From Deltaproteobacteria bacterium (GTDB taxonomy: Bacteria; Desulfobacterota; Binatia; UBA12015): a DNA stretch of 5,640 bases. The stretch lies in NCBI GenBank assembly GCA_003447545.1, contig DLYX01000507.1:1-5640 (forward strand), written 5' to 3'. The number at the start of each line of letters is the position of its first letter. Position 1 is the first letter of the stretch. This document shows, piece after piece, positions 1 to 5,640 of the stretch. The position numbers and the translations under genes were made by a program. The notes below the pieces were generated by a model. It ran no database searches, was not told the origin of the DNA, and worked only from the letters and a program-made list of their open reading frames with translations.

Positions 1-1
1 G

Positions 2-1225
2 CTCGCAAGCCCGCAACTCAATATCACGATTCTCATCTTCGCGGTGATCGTGGTCGGCTACACCATGATCGGCGGGCTCTGGGCGGTCCTGATGACCGAC
101 ACCCTGCAATTCATCATTTTGAACCTCGCGGTGATTTTTGTGATCCCACTCTCGCTGGCCAGAACAGGTGGCTTCAGTGGCTTTATGGAAAAGGCTCCGG
201 AGGGATTTCTCGCCGCCACCAGTGACCAATATACTTTTCTCTTTCTCGTCGGCTGGGTAGCCATCCACTACTTCATGATCGGGGCCGAGTGGGCTTTTGT
301 GCAGCGCTACCTCTGTGTGCCATCGAAAAAAGACGCGCGTAAGAGCGCCTTTCTCTTCGGAGGGCTCTACTTGTTCAGCCCATTTCTCTGGCTCCTACCT
401 CCGCTGCTGTGGCGGGTCCAGCAACCGATTCCCGATGGCACCGACGCCGACACCGTGACCCGCATGTCGGAAACCGCATACATCCTTTCCTGCAAGGCGG
501 TTCTGCCAATCGGCATGCTCGGCCTGATGCTGGCAGCTCTCTTCTCGGCCACTGCCAGTATGATCAGCTCGCAGCTCAACGTCTTCTCCGGGGTCCTGAC
601 CAAGAACATCTACGAACCGCTCGCCAAGAATCCGGGCGAGAAACAGCTGGTGCGCATGGGTCGTCTTTTCACCTGCATTCTCGGGTTCGTCATCGCGGGC
701 ATCGCTATCGCCGTCCCCTATATCGGCGGTGCCGCCAAGATGATCATCTCTGTGACCCAGGTCATGGTCACTCCGCTACTCGCCCCCGCCCTGCTGGCAC
801 TCTTTTTCCGCCGCCTCGGAACCAACACCATCTGGGCAACCGTCGGGATTTGCTTCCCACTCGGACTGCTTGCCACCTTCACCGAGGCACTCGACGGCAC
901 TTGGATAGCTAACAAGACCTTCACCGGCGTGATCCTACCACTACTCGTCATCGCCGTGATGCTGCTCATCTCGAAACGCGAGGCTCTCGGCTGGCGGGCG
1001 ATCACTGGACTGACAGCACAGGAGGCTGATAGGGAAACCACCCAGTCCAGCGCCCTGCCCGCCCGCATCGTCGGCATCAGCCTCGCGGTCTGCGCCGCCA
1101 CCCTGTTCTGCCTCATCCCCCTCAACGACAACAACCAGGGCATGCTGGCCGGTTTCGGCCTAGCCCTAGCCCTACTCTCCTCACTAATGCTTCACCTTTC
1201 CCGCCGCATGCGGCAAACGACTTGA
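2..1225 (+). CDS. Sodium:solute symporter (SSS/SSF family), 5'-truncated by the window edge
   Basis: This is an inner-membrane carrier expected to couple Na+ entry to solute uptake (TC 2.A.21 by family knowledge). The frame is open to the left edge, so 407 residues are visible and the true start, probably about 150-170 residues upstream, is missing. About ten or eleven hydrophobic segments can be seen. The segment near bases 44-115 carries the family-typical GGLWAVLMTDTLQF stretch. Bases 527-617 encode a helix with a Ser/Ala/Thr-rich run (LFSATASMISSQLN) followed by TKNIYEPL, which matches the helix that supplies Na2-site serines and the following 'D/N-IY' loop in SSS proteins. The soluble C-terminal stretch is short. 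The stop lies 9 bases before the oxidoreductase start in the same frame, so the two genes are probably co-transcribed. The substrate is not deducible: the family includes sugar, sialic acid, amino acid and organic acid carriers. Confidence 0.92.
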   Translation, partial: LASPQLNITILIFAVIVVGYTMIGGLWAVLMTDTLQFIILNLAVIFVIPLSLARTGGFSGFMEKAPEGFLAATSDQYTFLFLVGWVAIHYFMIGAEWAFVQRYLCVPSKKDARKSAFLFGGLYLFSPFLWLLPPLLWRVQQPIPDGTDADTVTRMSETAYILSCKAVLPIGMLGLMLAALFSATASMISSQLNVFSGVLTKNIYEPLAKNPGEKQLVRMGRLFTCILGFVIAGIAIAVPYIGGAAKMIISVTQVMVTPLLAPALLALFFRRLGTNTIWATVGICFPLGLLATFTEALDGTWIANKTFTGVILPLLVIAVMLLISKREALGWRAITGLTAQEADRETTQSSALPARIVGISLAVCAATLFCLIPLNDNNQGMLAGFGLALALLSSLMLHLSRRMRQTT

Positions 1226-1234
1226 TTTCCTCAC

Positions 1235-3520
1235 ATGATCCGAGAAGACCATCACGAAGGCCTCCGCGCCCCACGCACCGAAACAATCACCAGCGACCTT
1301 GTCGTGGTTGGCGGCGGCCTAGCCGGCACCTGCGCCGCCATCACCGCAGCACGCCAGGGAGCCAAGGTGACCCTAGTGCAGGACCGACCCGTCCTCGGTG
1401 GCAATGCCTCGAGCGAAGTACGTCTCTGGGCCCTCGGCGCCAACTCACACATGGGCAACAACAACCGTTGGGCGCGCGAGGGAGGTCTGGTCGATGAGAT
1501 CCTCGTCGAGAACACCTTCCGCAACAAGGAGGGCAACGCACTGATCTTCGACACCATCCTACTCGAGAAGGTCCATCAGGAAGCAAACATCCGCCTCCTC
1601 CTCAATACCGCCGCCTACGAGGTCGAAAAATCCGGACCCAAAACAATCTCACGCGTCCACGCCTTCTGCAGCCAGAACTCCACCCGCTACGTGCTCGAGG
1701 CACCTCTCTTCTGCGACGCCTCGGGTGACGGCATCGTCGCCTTCCAAGCCGGTGCCGCCTTCCGCATGGGAGCCGAGAAACCAGACGAGTTCGGCGAGAG
1801 CTTCGCTCCGACCAATGGTTACGGCGAGCTGCTCGGCCACACCATTTTCTTTTACAGCAAAGACACCGGTCAGCCAGTCAACTACGTCGCCCCCGACTAC
1901 GCACTCAAGGACATCACCGCGGTCCCCCGTTACCGCGATATCGATGTAAAGCACAGCGGCTGCAACTTCTGGTGGATCGAATACGGCGGACGCCGCGACA
2001 CCATCCATGACACCGAGGAGATCAAGTGGGAACTCTGGAAGGTAGTCTACGGCATCTGGGACTACATCAAAAACTCCGGCAAATTTCCGCAGGCCGAAAC
2101 AATGACTCTCGAATGGGTCGGCACCATCCCGGGCAAACGCGAGAGCCGCCGCTTCGAGGGCGATCACATCCTCATCCAGCAGGACGTGATCGAGCAGCGC
2201 CAACACACCGATGCCGTCGCCGTCGGTGGCTGGTCGCTCGATCTCCACCCAGCCGACGCCGTTTACTCAAAAGAATCCGCCTGCAACCAATGGCACAGCA
2301 AAGGCGTCTACGGCATTCCCTACCGCTGCTACTACAGCCGCAATATTGGAAACCTCTTCCTCGCCGGACGTATCATCAGCGCCTCGCACGTCGCCTTCGG
2401 CTCCAGCCGCGTCATCCTGACCTGCGGCCACGGCGGTGCCGCTGTCGGCATGGCCGCCGCCCAGTGCCTACGCGACCAACTCAAACCAGCCGACTTGCTC
2501 GATGAACTACGCATGGCCGAGCTACAGCGGAACCTCAACCGCGAGGGCCACGCCATTCCCAGCATCCCCCTCCTTGAGGACAACAACCTCGTCGCGGACG
2601 CCACCCTCAGCGCCTCCTCGACCCTCGAACTCGCCCTCATCCAGCCCGACGACTCGTGGATCAATCTCGAGTTTCCAACCGCTCAACTTCTACCCTTCGA
2701 ACCCGGCTACCAACCGCGGATCACCGCCACCGTGCGCTCCCGAGAGGCAACCACCCTCAAGGTAGCCCTTCGGACCACCGAGAAACCCTTCAATTTCACC
2801 CCGGACACAACCCTTGAAGAGATCGATCTCGAGATCAAGCCCGGCACTCAGGACGTCGAGATCCGTTTCACCCACGGCTTCGACGAGGCCAAGTACGCCT
2901 TCCTCTGCTTCCATGCCGACGCCTCGGTCGAGATCCAGACCAGCCCTCTTCTCTGCACCGGCATCGTCTCCGTGCAAAAGAAATTCAACAAGGCTGTCTC
3001 AAACAACGGCGAACAGATCCCGCCAGAGGGCATCGGCATCGACCGCTTCGAGTTCTGGGTGCCGGCCCGCCGTCCAGACGGACGCAACCTCGCGCTGCGC
3101 ATCGATCCCGCCCTGCCCGCCTACGATTTCGAACACCTCCGCAACGGATTCACCAAGCCGTGGATCCGCAGCAATGCCTGGGTCGCCGACCCGCTCGACG
3201 AGCAGCCCAGCGTGCACCTCAAGTGGGATCAACCGCAAAAAATCCGCTCTCTCTGCCTTTACTTCGACACCGACTACGACCACGCCATGGAAACCACCCA
3301 GTGGGGGCACCCGGAGAATGTCATGCCTCACTGCGTGAGAAGCTTCCGCATCCTCGACTACCAGGGCAGAACCGTCCACTCCTGCAATGGCAACCACCAG
3401 ACCGTCCATCGCATCGAGTTCGAGGAAACCGTCGTCACCAAGTCACTAGAAATCCAACTCGACCATCCGTCCGCCCACGTTCCCGCCTCGCTTTTCGAGG
3501 TTCGGTGTTATTCTGAGTGA
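1235..3520 (+). CDS. FAD-dependent oxidoreductase (FAD_oxidored, PF12831-like) with a beta-rich C-terminal extension
   Basis: This is a 761-residue, probably cytosolic flavoprotein; no signal peptide is seen. Residues 22-31 form the first Rossmann strand and dinucleotide loop (LVVVGGGLAG). Residues 47-63 carry the family-like LVQDRPVLGGNASSEVR, 161-166 DASGDG, and 299-306 PGKRESRR. Residues 357-369 hold the Tyr-rich YGIPYRCYYS segment. Residues 373-407 hold the second FAD-contact block (NLFLAGRIISASHVAFGSSR, then TCGHGGAAVGMAAA). The catalytic core therefore ends near residue 440. Residues about 445-605 look like a beta-sandwich. Residues about 605-761, with FEFWVPARRPDGRNLALR and a later WGHPENVMPH, look like a second sandwich resembling galactose-binding/F5-8C-type modules. 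The ATG at 1235 is the only usable start between the upstream in-frame TGA (1223) and the FAD loop. No Shine-Dalgarno sequence is visible, so translational coupling to the symporter is likely. The substrate is unknown; a sugar or organic acid is a guess from context. Confidence 0.92.
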   Translation: MIREDHHEGLRAPRTETITSDLVVVGGGLAGTCAAITAARQGAKVTLVQDRPVLGGNASSEVRLWALGANSHMGNNNRWAREGGLVDEILVENTFRNKEGNALIFDTILLEKVHQEANIRLLLNTAAYEVEKSGPKTISRVHAFCSQNSTRYVLEAPLFCDASGDGIVAFQAGAAFRMGAEKPDEFGESFAPTNGYGELLGHTIFFYSKDTGQPVNYVAPDYALKDITAVPRYRDIDVKHSGCNFWWIEYGGRRDTIHDTEEIKWELWKVVYGIWDYIKNSGKFPQAETMTLEWVGTIPGKRESRRFEGDHILIQQDVIEQRQHTDAVAVGGWSLDLHPADAVYSKESACNQWHSKGVYGIPYRCYYSRNIGNLFLAGRIISASHVAFGSSRVILTCGHGGAAVGMAAAQCLRDQLKPADLLDELRMAELQRNLNREGHAIPSIPLLEDNNLVADATLSASSTLELALIQPDDSWINLEFPTAQLLPFEPGYQPRITATVRSREATTLKVALRTTEKPFNFTPDTTLEEIDLEIKPGTQDVEIRFTHGFDEAKYAFLCFHADASVEIQTSPLLCTGIVSVQKKFNKAVSNNGEQIPPEGIGIDRFEFWVPARRPDGRNLALRIDPALPAYDFEHLRNGFTKPWIRSNAWVADPLDEQPSVHLKWDQPQKIRSLCLYFDTDYDHAMETTQWGHPENVMPHCVRSFRILDYQGRTVHSCNGNHQTVHRIEFEETVVTKSLEIQLDHPSAHVPASLFEVRCYSE

Positions 3521-4291
3521 CTAAATCGCCTGCTCAATCTGCTTGGATCCCAACCCGGCGGCAAACTGTTCGGCGTTGGCATCAATCTTCGCAACCGTCT
3601 CACGCAACATCGCCAGCACTTTGTCGCGCTGTTCATCTTTGATCCGACCCGAGATCCCAACACCCACAATGGGATTCGATGCCAAGGGCAGGGCGATCGT
3701 GGTATTGTGTTCCTCACTGTGGGTCTCGACAATCGCATGCCCTTTCTTCCTTACTTCTGCAACTCGCTTCAGCAGACCATCCACCCCCTTCTTGTCAAAC
3801 TCGAGTTCTCGCCCCTCGTAAAGCCGCCGGATCTCCGTGTCGTCCATACCTGCCATCACCGCCAACCCAATCCCTGAGTCAGCCGCCGGCCAGTTGCCGA
3901 AGGTGCCGATCGCTTGCTCGAGCGGCGTCCCCCGCTTCGCGTGGTAAAGATAGTTCACTCGGCGGTTCCAGACCACCCCCATCGCTACAATGTGTGCTTG
4001 CTTCGCCCGCAGTTCCTCCAACGGACCAAGCGCATCACGGATAAAATGTGAGGAATACAAGGTTTGTGCCGCTAAGGCGTAAATCGCCGGCCCAGGCCCA
4101 TATTTCCGGCTGCCATTCTGTTGCGTAAACCCGAGATGCGCCAAGGTCCGCAACAAACGGTGCACCTTGGTCTGCTCCATGTCCAGAATCTGAGACAGCT
4201 CGCTCACCCCAACATGTTCAGTCCGCGACACAACCCCCTGGAGGCAGCTGATTCCATCGATTAGGCTTTTGTTTGGTTGCTTCGGAAGCAT
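3521..4291 (-). CDS. IclR-family transcriptional regulator
   Basis: This is a DNA-binding regulator of 256 residues, the usual IclR length. Residues 9-70 form the winged helix-turn-helix: helix 2 at about 29-36 (VSELSQIL), the recognition helix at 39-53 (EQTKVHRLLRTLAHLGF, matching the family's 'TvhRLLrtLe-lG' signature), and a wing at 57-66 ending RKYGPG. Residues about 80-250 form the effector-binding domain, including 140-147 GIGLAVMA and 198-215 (TIALPLASNPIVGVGISG), which match its conserved core strands. The ATG at 4291 is the only start before an in-frame stop near 4346. No good ribosome binding site is seen. The gene converges on the symporter-oxidoreductase pair and ends exactly where the oxidoreductase ends. 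It may control that pair and itself, since a palindrome lies just upstream of its start. IclR proteins can repress or activate, and the ligand is unknown. Confidence 0.95.
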   Translation of the reverse strand: MLPKQPNKSLIDGISCLQGVVSRTEHVGVSELSQILDMEQTKVHRLLRTLAHLGFTQQNGSRKYGPGPAIYALAAQTLYSSHFIRDALGPLEELRAKQAHIVAMGVVWNRRVNYLYHAKRGTPLEQAIGTFGNWPAADSGIGLAVMAGMDDTEIRRLYEGRELEFDKKGVDGLLKRVAEVRKKGHAIVETHSEEHNTTIALPLASNPIVGVGISGRIKDEQRDKVLAMLRETVAKIDANAEQFAAGLGSKQIEQAI

Positions 4292-4315
4292 GCACCAACT
4301 TCGCTGACCCCGGCT

Positions 4316-4324
4316 ATAATAGCA
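4316..4324 (-). promoter_or_regulatory. Extended -10 promoter element for the IclR-family gene
   Basis: Read on the - strand the bases are TGC TATTAT, an extended -10 (TGn) followed by a hexamer with five of six matches to TATAAT. No convincing -35 hexamer lies 16-18 bases upstream, which is tolerable for extended -10 promoters. Transcription would begin near 4309 and leave a leader of about 18 bases before the ATG at 4291. This is a pattern match only. Confidence 0.45.
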
Positions 4325-4334
4325 ACTCGAATAT

Positions 4335-4350
4335 TGTAGGGGTGCCTACA
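4335..4350. promoter_or_regulatory. Perfect 6-bp-arm palindrome, candidate IclR-type operator
   Basis: The sequence is TGTAGG GGTG CCTACA: two perfect 6-base arms around a 4-base centre, 16 bases in all. Its centre is about 51 bases upstream of the regulator start, at roughly -26 to -41 relative to the proposed start of transcription. It would thus occupy the place of the missing -35 box. IclR-family proteins are known to bind short palindromes near their own promoters, so autoregulation is plausible. The link to this particular protein is inference. Confidence 0.5.
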
Positions 4351-4359
4351 CTAGGGATT

Positions 4360-4489
4360 TTTTAGACAGGATTAACAAGATTATCAGGATTTTTTTCCAA
4401 GAAAGAAACCACCACTTTCTCATTTTGCCTCGTTTCCGTCCAAAAACCTCTCCATCGGTCTCTTCAATCTTGTGAATCCTGTCCCAAAA
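4360..4489. repeat. Imperfect inverted-repeat element (possible dispersed/MITE-like repeat)
   Basis: The left arm (4360-4382) and right arm (4466-4489) are reverse complements. Read from the right arm they share AATCTTGT, one mismatched base, AATCCTGTC, then an A-run after a small indel. The arms are separated by 83 bases, which contain a smaller perfect stem (AGAAAG at 4400-4405 with CTTTCT at 4415-4420, 9-base loop). The left arm is part of a 9-base phased tandem array (see separate entry). No transposase and no obvious target-site duplication are seen. Sequences of this 'GACAGGATTAACAAGATT' style are recalled as recurring in genomes of this bacterial group, but copy number cannot be tested here. 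Confidence 0.65.
4366..4392 (+). repeat. Three 9-base tandem units
   Basis: The units are ACAGGATTA (4366-4374), ACAAGATTA (4375-4383) and TCAGGATTT (4384-4392), each differing from its neighbour at one to three bases. The right arm of the larger inverted repeat, read on the - strand, repeats the first two units as ACAGGATTC and ACAAGATTG. The tandem pattern is therefore shared by both arms. Confidence 0.7.
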
Positions 4490-4624
4490 CCATTCCTGTT
4501 CTCCCTTGTACAGGAGCCCTGGGGGTGCCTGTCAACCCTCTTTCCCATCCACTCCCGTCTCCTCAGCAACGTCCTCAGAGACAGCCAAAAAGGCAAATTC
4601 TTAAAACACACACCGACCGCTACC

Positions 4625-4679
4625 CGCGACACGATGCTAGGCACCTTGCATCGTGGAAAAAAAAATGGAAAAAATCGCG
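4625..4679. repeat. Fold-back structure with a 19-base A-rich bulge
   Basis: Thirteen consecutive bases on the left (CGCGACACGATGC, 4625-4637) are complementary to two blocks on the right: GCATCGTG (4648-4655) closes an 8-base-pair stem over a 10-base loop, and TCGCG (4675-4679) pairs with the outer five bases. The right side is interrupted by an A-rich bulge (4656-4674) with runs of nine and six A. It is not followed by a T-run in either direction, so it does not look like an intrinsic terminator. The A-runs fall about 49-66 bases upstream of the next gene's predicted transcription start and could act as an UP element. Confidence 0.45.
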
Positions 4680-4687
4680 AATTCCCG

Positions 4688-4716
4688 TTGACAGATCTAA
4701 TCAATATTGCTTTATT
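4688..4716 (+). promoter_or_regulatory. Sigma-70-type promoter of the PEP-CTERM gene
   Basis: A perfect TTGACA -35 box (4688-4693) is followed after exactly 17 bases by TTTATT (4711-4716), which has four of six matches to the -10 consensus. The predicted start of transcription is near 4723, giving a leader of about 63 bases. Two A-runs lie just upstream, at 4657-4665 and 4669-4674. Confidence 0.6.
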
Positions 4717-4722
4717 AGCAAT
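4706..4722. promoter_or_regulatory. Inverted repeat spanning the -10 box, candidate operator
   Basis: ATTGCT (4706-4711) and AGCAAT (4717-4722) are perfect reverse complements around a 5-base centre and enclose the predicted -10 hexamer. A protein bound here would block RNA polymerase. No regulator can be named. It does not resemble the palindrome upstream of the IclR gene, so a different regulator would be expected. Confidence 0.4.
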
Positions 4723-4724
4723 CC

Positions 4725-4738
4725 GCTCATGATTGAGC
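4725..4738 (+). other. Small hairpin at the 5' end of the PEP-CTERM leader
   Basis: GCTCA (4725-4729) and TGAGC (4734-4738) form a 5-base-pair stem with a TGAT loop, two bases after the predicted transcription start. A 5'-terminal hairpin like this can protect mRNA from 5'-end-dependent decay. The stem is short and could be chance. Confidence 0.3.
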
Positions 4739-4785
4739 TTTGGCTCTGTCAGCTGAATCCACCAAATACACAAACCTAATAAAAA

Positions 4786-5622
4786 ATGAAAAAACCATAC
4801 ATAATCGCACTTTTCCTAACTGCGAGCCCACTGTCGCCCGCCGCGCTCATCGCCTATGAGGACTTTGATTACTCTGGCTCGATCAGTGGGCAAAATGGCG
4901 GCACCGGCTGGTCCGGAGCCTGGGCCGGCACTGGAGTCAGCAACCTGACGGCAAGCGGCACCGGCCAGAGCCTCTACTTTGGCCAATCTCCGGCCTTGAC
5001 CAGCGATGGCAGCACCCACGTGTGGTCGGAATCGAACAAAGGCAACGAACGGGACTTCACCAACGCCGTGGATCTTGGGACTCAAGACTTTTATTTTACC
5101 GCGCTCGTGCGTGCCTATGCAGGCAGCACGACCGGTGGAGCTTCTGAGGCAGATCTGCGTTTCGAATTCTATGTCGGCGCTGGTGCCACCAGCCACATGC
5201 GGGCCAATGTAGGGATCGAAAACGGCACTTTGTTTGCCGCCTCCGCGACAGCCGGGTATGGGGCTGGAGATACTGCCGCTGGTGCCTTCGTCGATGACAC
5301 CACTTACCTCCTAGCCATGAAACGCGTTGGGGGTACAGGCGGAGCGATCTTCGCCTCCCTGATTGAAGCCGACGGCAACAGCGCCACGCTCGCAGCGGAA
5401 CCTGGCAGCTGGCAGGTGACTCAGGCTGGAGCCTCGGGGGTTGATTTAACATCAATCCGTTTCCTGACGAACGGCGACGGCGATGGAGGTATCCGCATCG
5501 ACGAACTGCGCATCGCGACCGACTGGGATAATGCCGTTGCAGGTATCGTGGTTCCTGAGCCATCCTCCGCCGCCCTAATCGGTCTAGGAGGTCTCGCCAT
5601 GATCCTACGCCGCAGAAAATAA
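4786..5622 (+). CDS. Secreted PEP-CTERM sorting-domain protein, probable LamG/concanavalin-like beta-sandwich
   Basis: This is a 278-residue exported protein. Residues 1-20 are a signal peptide: K2-K3, a hydrophobic core (YIIALFLTA), then SPAA, with cleavage likely near residue 19-20. Residues 23-48 (AYEDFDYSGS, then QNGGTGWSGAWAG) match the opening seen in many PEP-CTERM beta-sandwich proteins of Verrucomicrobiota and Planctomycetota. The body is rich in Gly, Ala, Thr and Ser, and closes with a strand at 236-247 (IRIDELRIATDW) like the end of LamG-type domains. Residues 256-278 form the sorting tail: VPEPSS, a hydrophobic helix (ALIGLGGLAMIL) and the basic end RRRK. By family knowledge an exosortase recognises and processes this tail, leaving the protein at the cell surface or in extracellular matrix. 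No catalytic residues are recognised, so binding or structure is likelier than catalysis. The A-rich bases before the ATG contain no Shine-Dalgarno sequence. Confidence 0.92.
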   Translation: MKKPYIIALFLTASPLSPAALIAYEDFDYSGSISGQNGGTGWSGAWAGTGVSNLTASGTGQSLYFGQSPALTSDGSTHVWSESNKGNERDFTNAVDLGTQDFYFTALVRAYAGSTTGGASEADLRFEFYVGAGATSHMRANVGIENGTLFAASATAGYGAGDTAAGAFVDDTTYLLAMKRVGGTGGAIFASLIEADGNSATLAAEPGSWQVTQAGASGVDLTSIRFLTNGDGDGGIRIDELRIATDWDNAVAGIVVPEPSSAALIGLGGLAMILRRRK

Positions 5623-5640
5623 CCTCCCTTTTCTCATCAA

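Larger units (their letters stand above)
4292..4785. other. Structured intergenic region between iclR-type gene and PEP-CTERM gene
   Basis: This 494-base non-coding stretch separates two divergently transcribed genes and is visibly richer in A/T than its neighbours. From left to right it holds a likely iclR promoter and palindrome (4316-4350), an inverted-repeat element (4360-4489), a pyrimidine-rich stretch without clear signals (4490-4620), a fold-back with a long A-rich bulge (4625-4679), and the PEP-CTERM promoter and leader (4688-4785). Open frames of 84-117 codons cross it on both strands, but they run through the repeats and promoter, look compositionally unlike protein, and are not called. 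Confidence 0.7.

Noticed and set aside
409..912. Long alternative-frame ORFs inside the symporter and oxidoreductase genes (for example 409-912 + and 1649-2248 -).
   Set aside because: They are shadows of GC-rich coding sequence; the real frames carry clear family motifs along their full length.
3486..3500. CCTCG-CTTTT-CGAGG hairpin near the end of the oxidoreductase gene as a terminator.
   Set aside because: The stem is five base pairs, lies inside the coding sequence, and is not followed by a T-run on either strand.
4315..4320. Perfect TATAAT on the + strand.
   Set aside because: No -35-like hexamer lies 16-18 bases upstream on that strand and no + gene starts nearby; it mostly reflects the - strand extended -10 element.
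4366..4392. The 9-base tandem units as a CRISPR or iteron array.
   Set aside because: Units are too short, contiguous and few, with no spacers, cas genes or replication gene nearby.
4510..4532. ACAGG ... CCTGT fold-back that includes GGGGTGCCT, repeating 9 bases of the palindrome at 4339-4347.
   Set aside because: Only 10 of 16 palindrome positions match and the stem is weak, so a second operator cannot be supported.
4630..4665. 8-base-pair stem followed by A9 as an intrinsic terminator.
   Set aside because: On the + strand the stem is followed by A, not T; on the - strand the T-run comes before the stem, so neither direction gives a terminator.
4420..4773. Open frame of 117 codons on the - strand, and overlapping + frames of 84-86 codons (4472-4779).
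   Set aside because: They cross the inverted-repeat arm and the promoter, have no ribosome binding site, and their composition (runs of Phe, Arg, Pro) does not resemble a protein.

Overview
The window looks like a Verrucomicrobiota chromosome, or a close relative in the Planctomycetota-Verrucomicrobiota group. The evidence is a secreted protein with a PEP-CTERM tail ending in the RRRK style common in that phylum, a long FAD oxidoreductase of a type frequent there, moderately high GC coding DNA, and start codons without clear Shine-Dalgarno sequences. This placement is inference from gene style, because no rRNA or other marker is present.

Layout. (1) Bases 2-1225 are the 3' part of a sodium:solute symporter gene on the + strand; its start lies left of the window. 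(2) Nine bases later, in the same frame, a complete 761-residue FAD-dependent oxidoreductase (1235-3520, +) begins, with a Rossmann-type FAD core and a beta-rich C-terminal half. The two almost certainly form one transcript. (3) An IclR-family regulator (3521-4291, -) runs towards them, and its stop codon directly abuts the oxidoreductase stop codon with no base between. (4) A 494-base intergenic region (4292-4785) separates the regulator from a divergent gene. It holds a probable extended -10 promoter and 16-base palindrome for the regulator, a 130-base inverted-repeat element with 9-base phased units, a second fold-back structure, and a well-formed promoter with an inverted repeat across its -10 box. 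(5) Bases 4786-5622 (+) encode a 278-residue secreted PEP-CTERM protein that probably has a lectin/LamG-like beta-sandwich fold.

How the parts may work together. Uptake by the symporter followed by oxidation by the cytosolic flavoprotein, under an IclR-type effector-sensing regulator, has the look of a small catabolic locus for an organic nutrient such as a sugar or organic acid. The substrate cannot be read from the sequence. The PEP-CTERM gene has its own promoter and is probably a separate unit. No RNA gene, CRISPR array, transposase or defence system was found. The least explained material is the structured intergenic DNA and the accessory half of the oxidoreductase.
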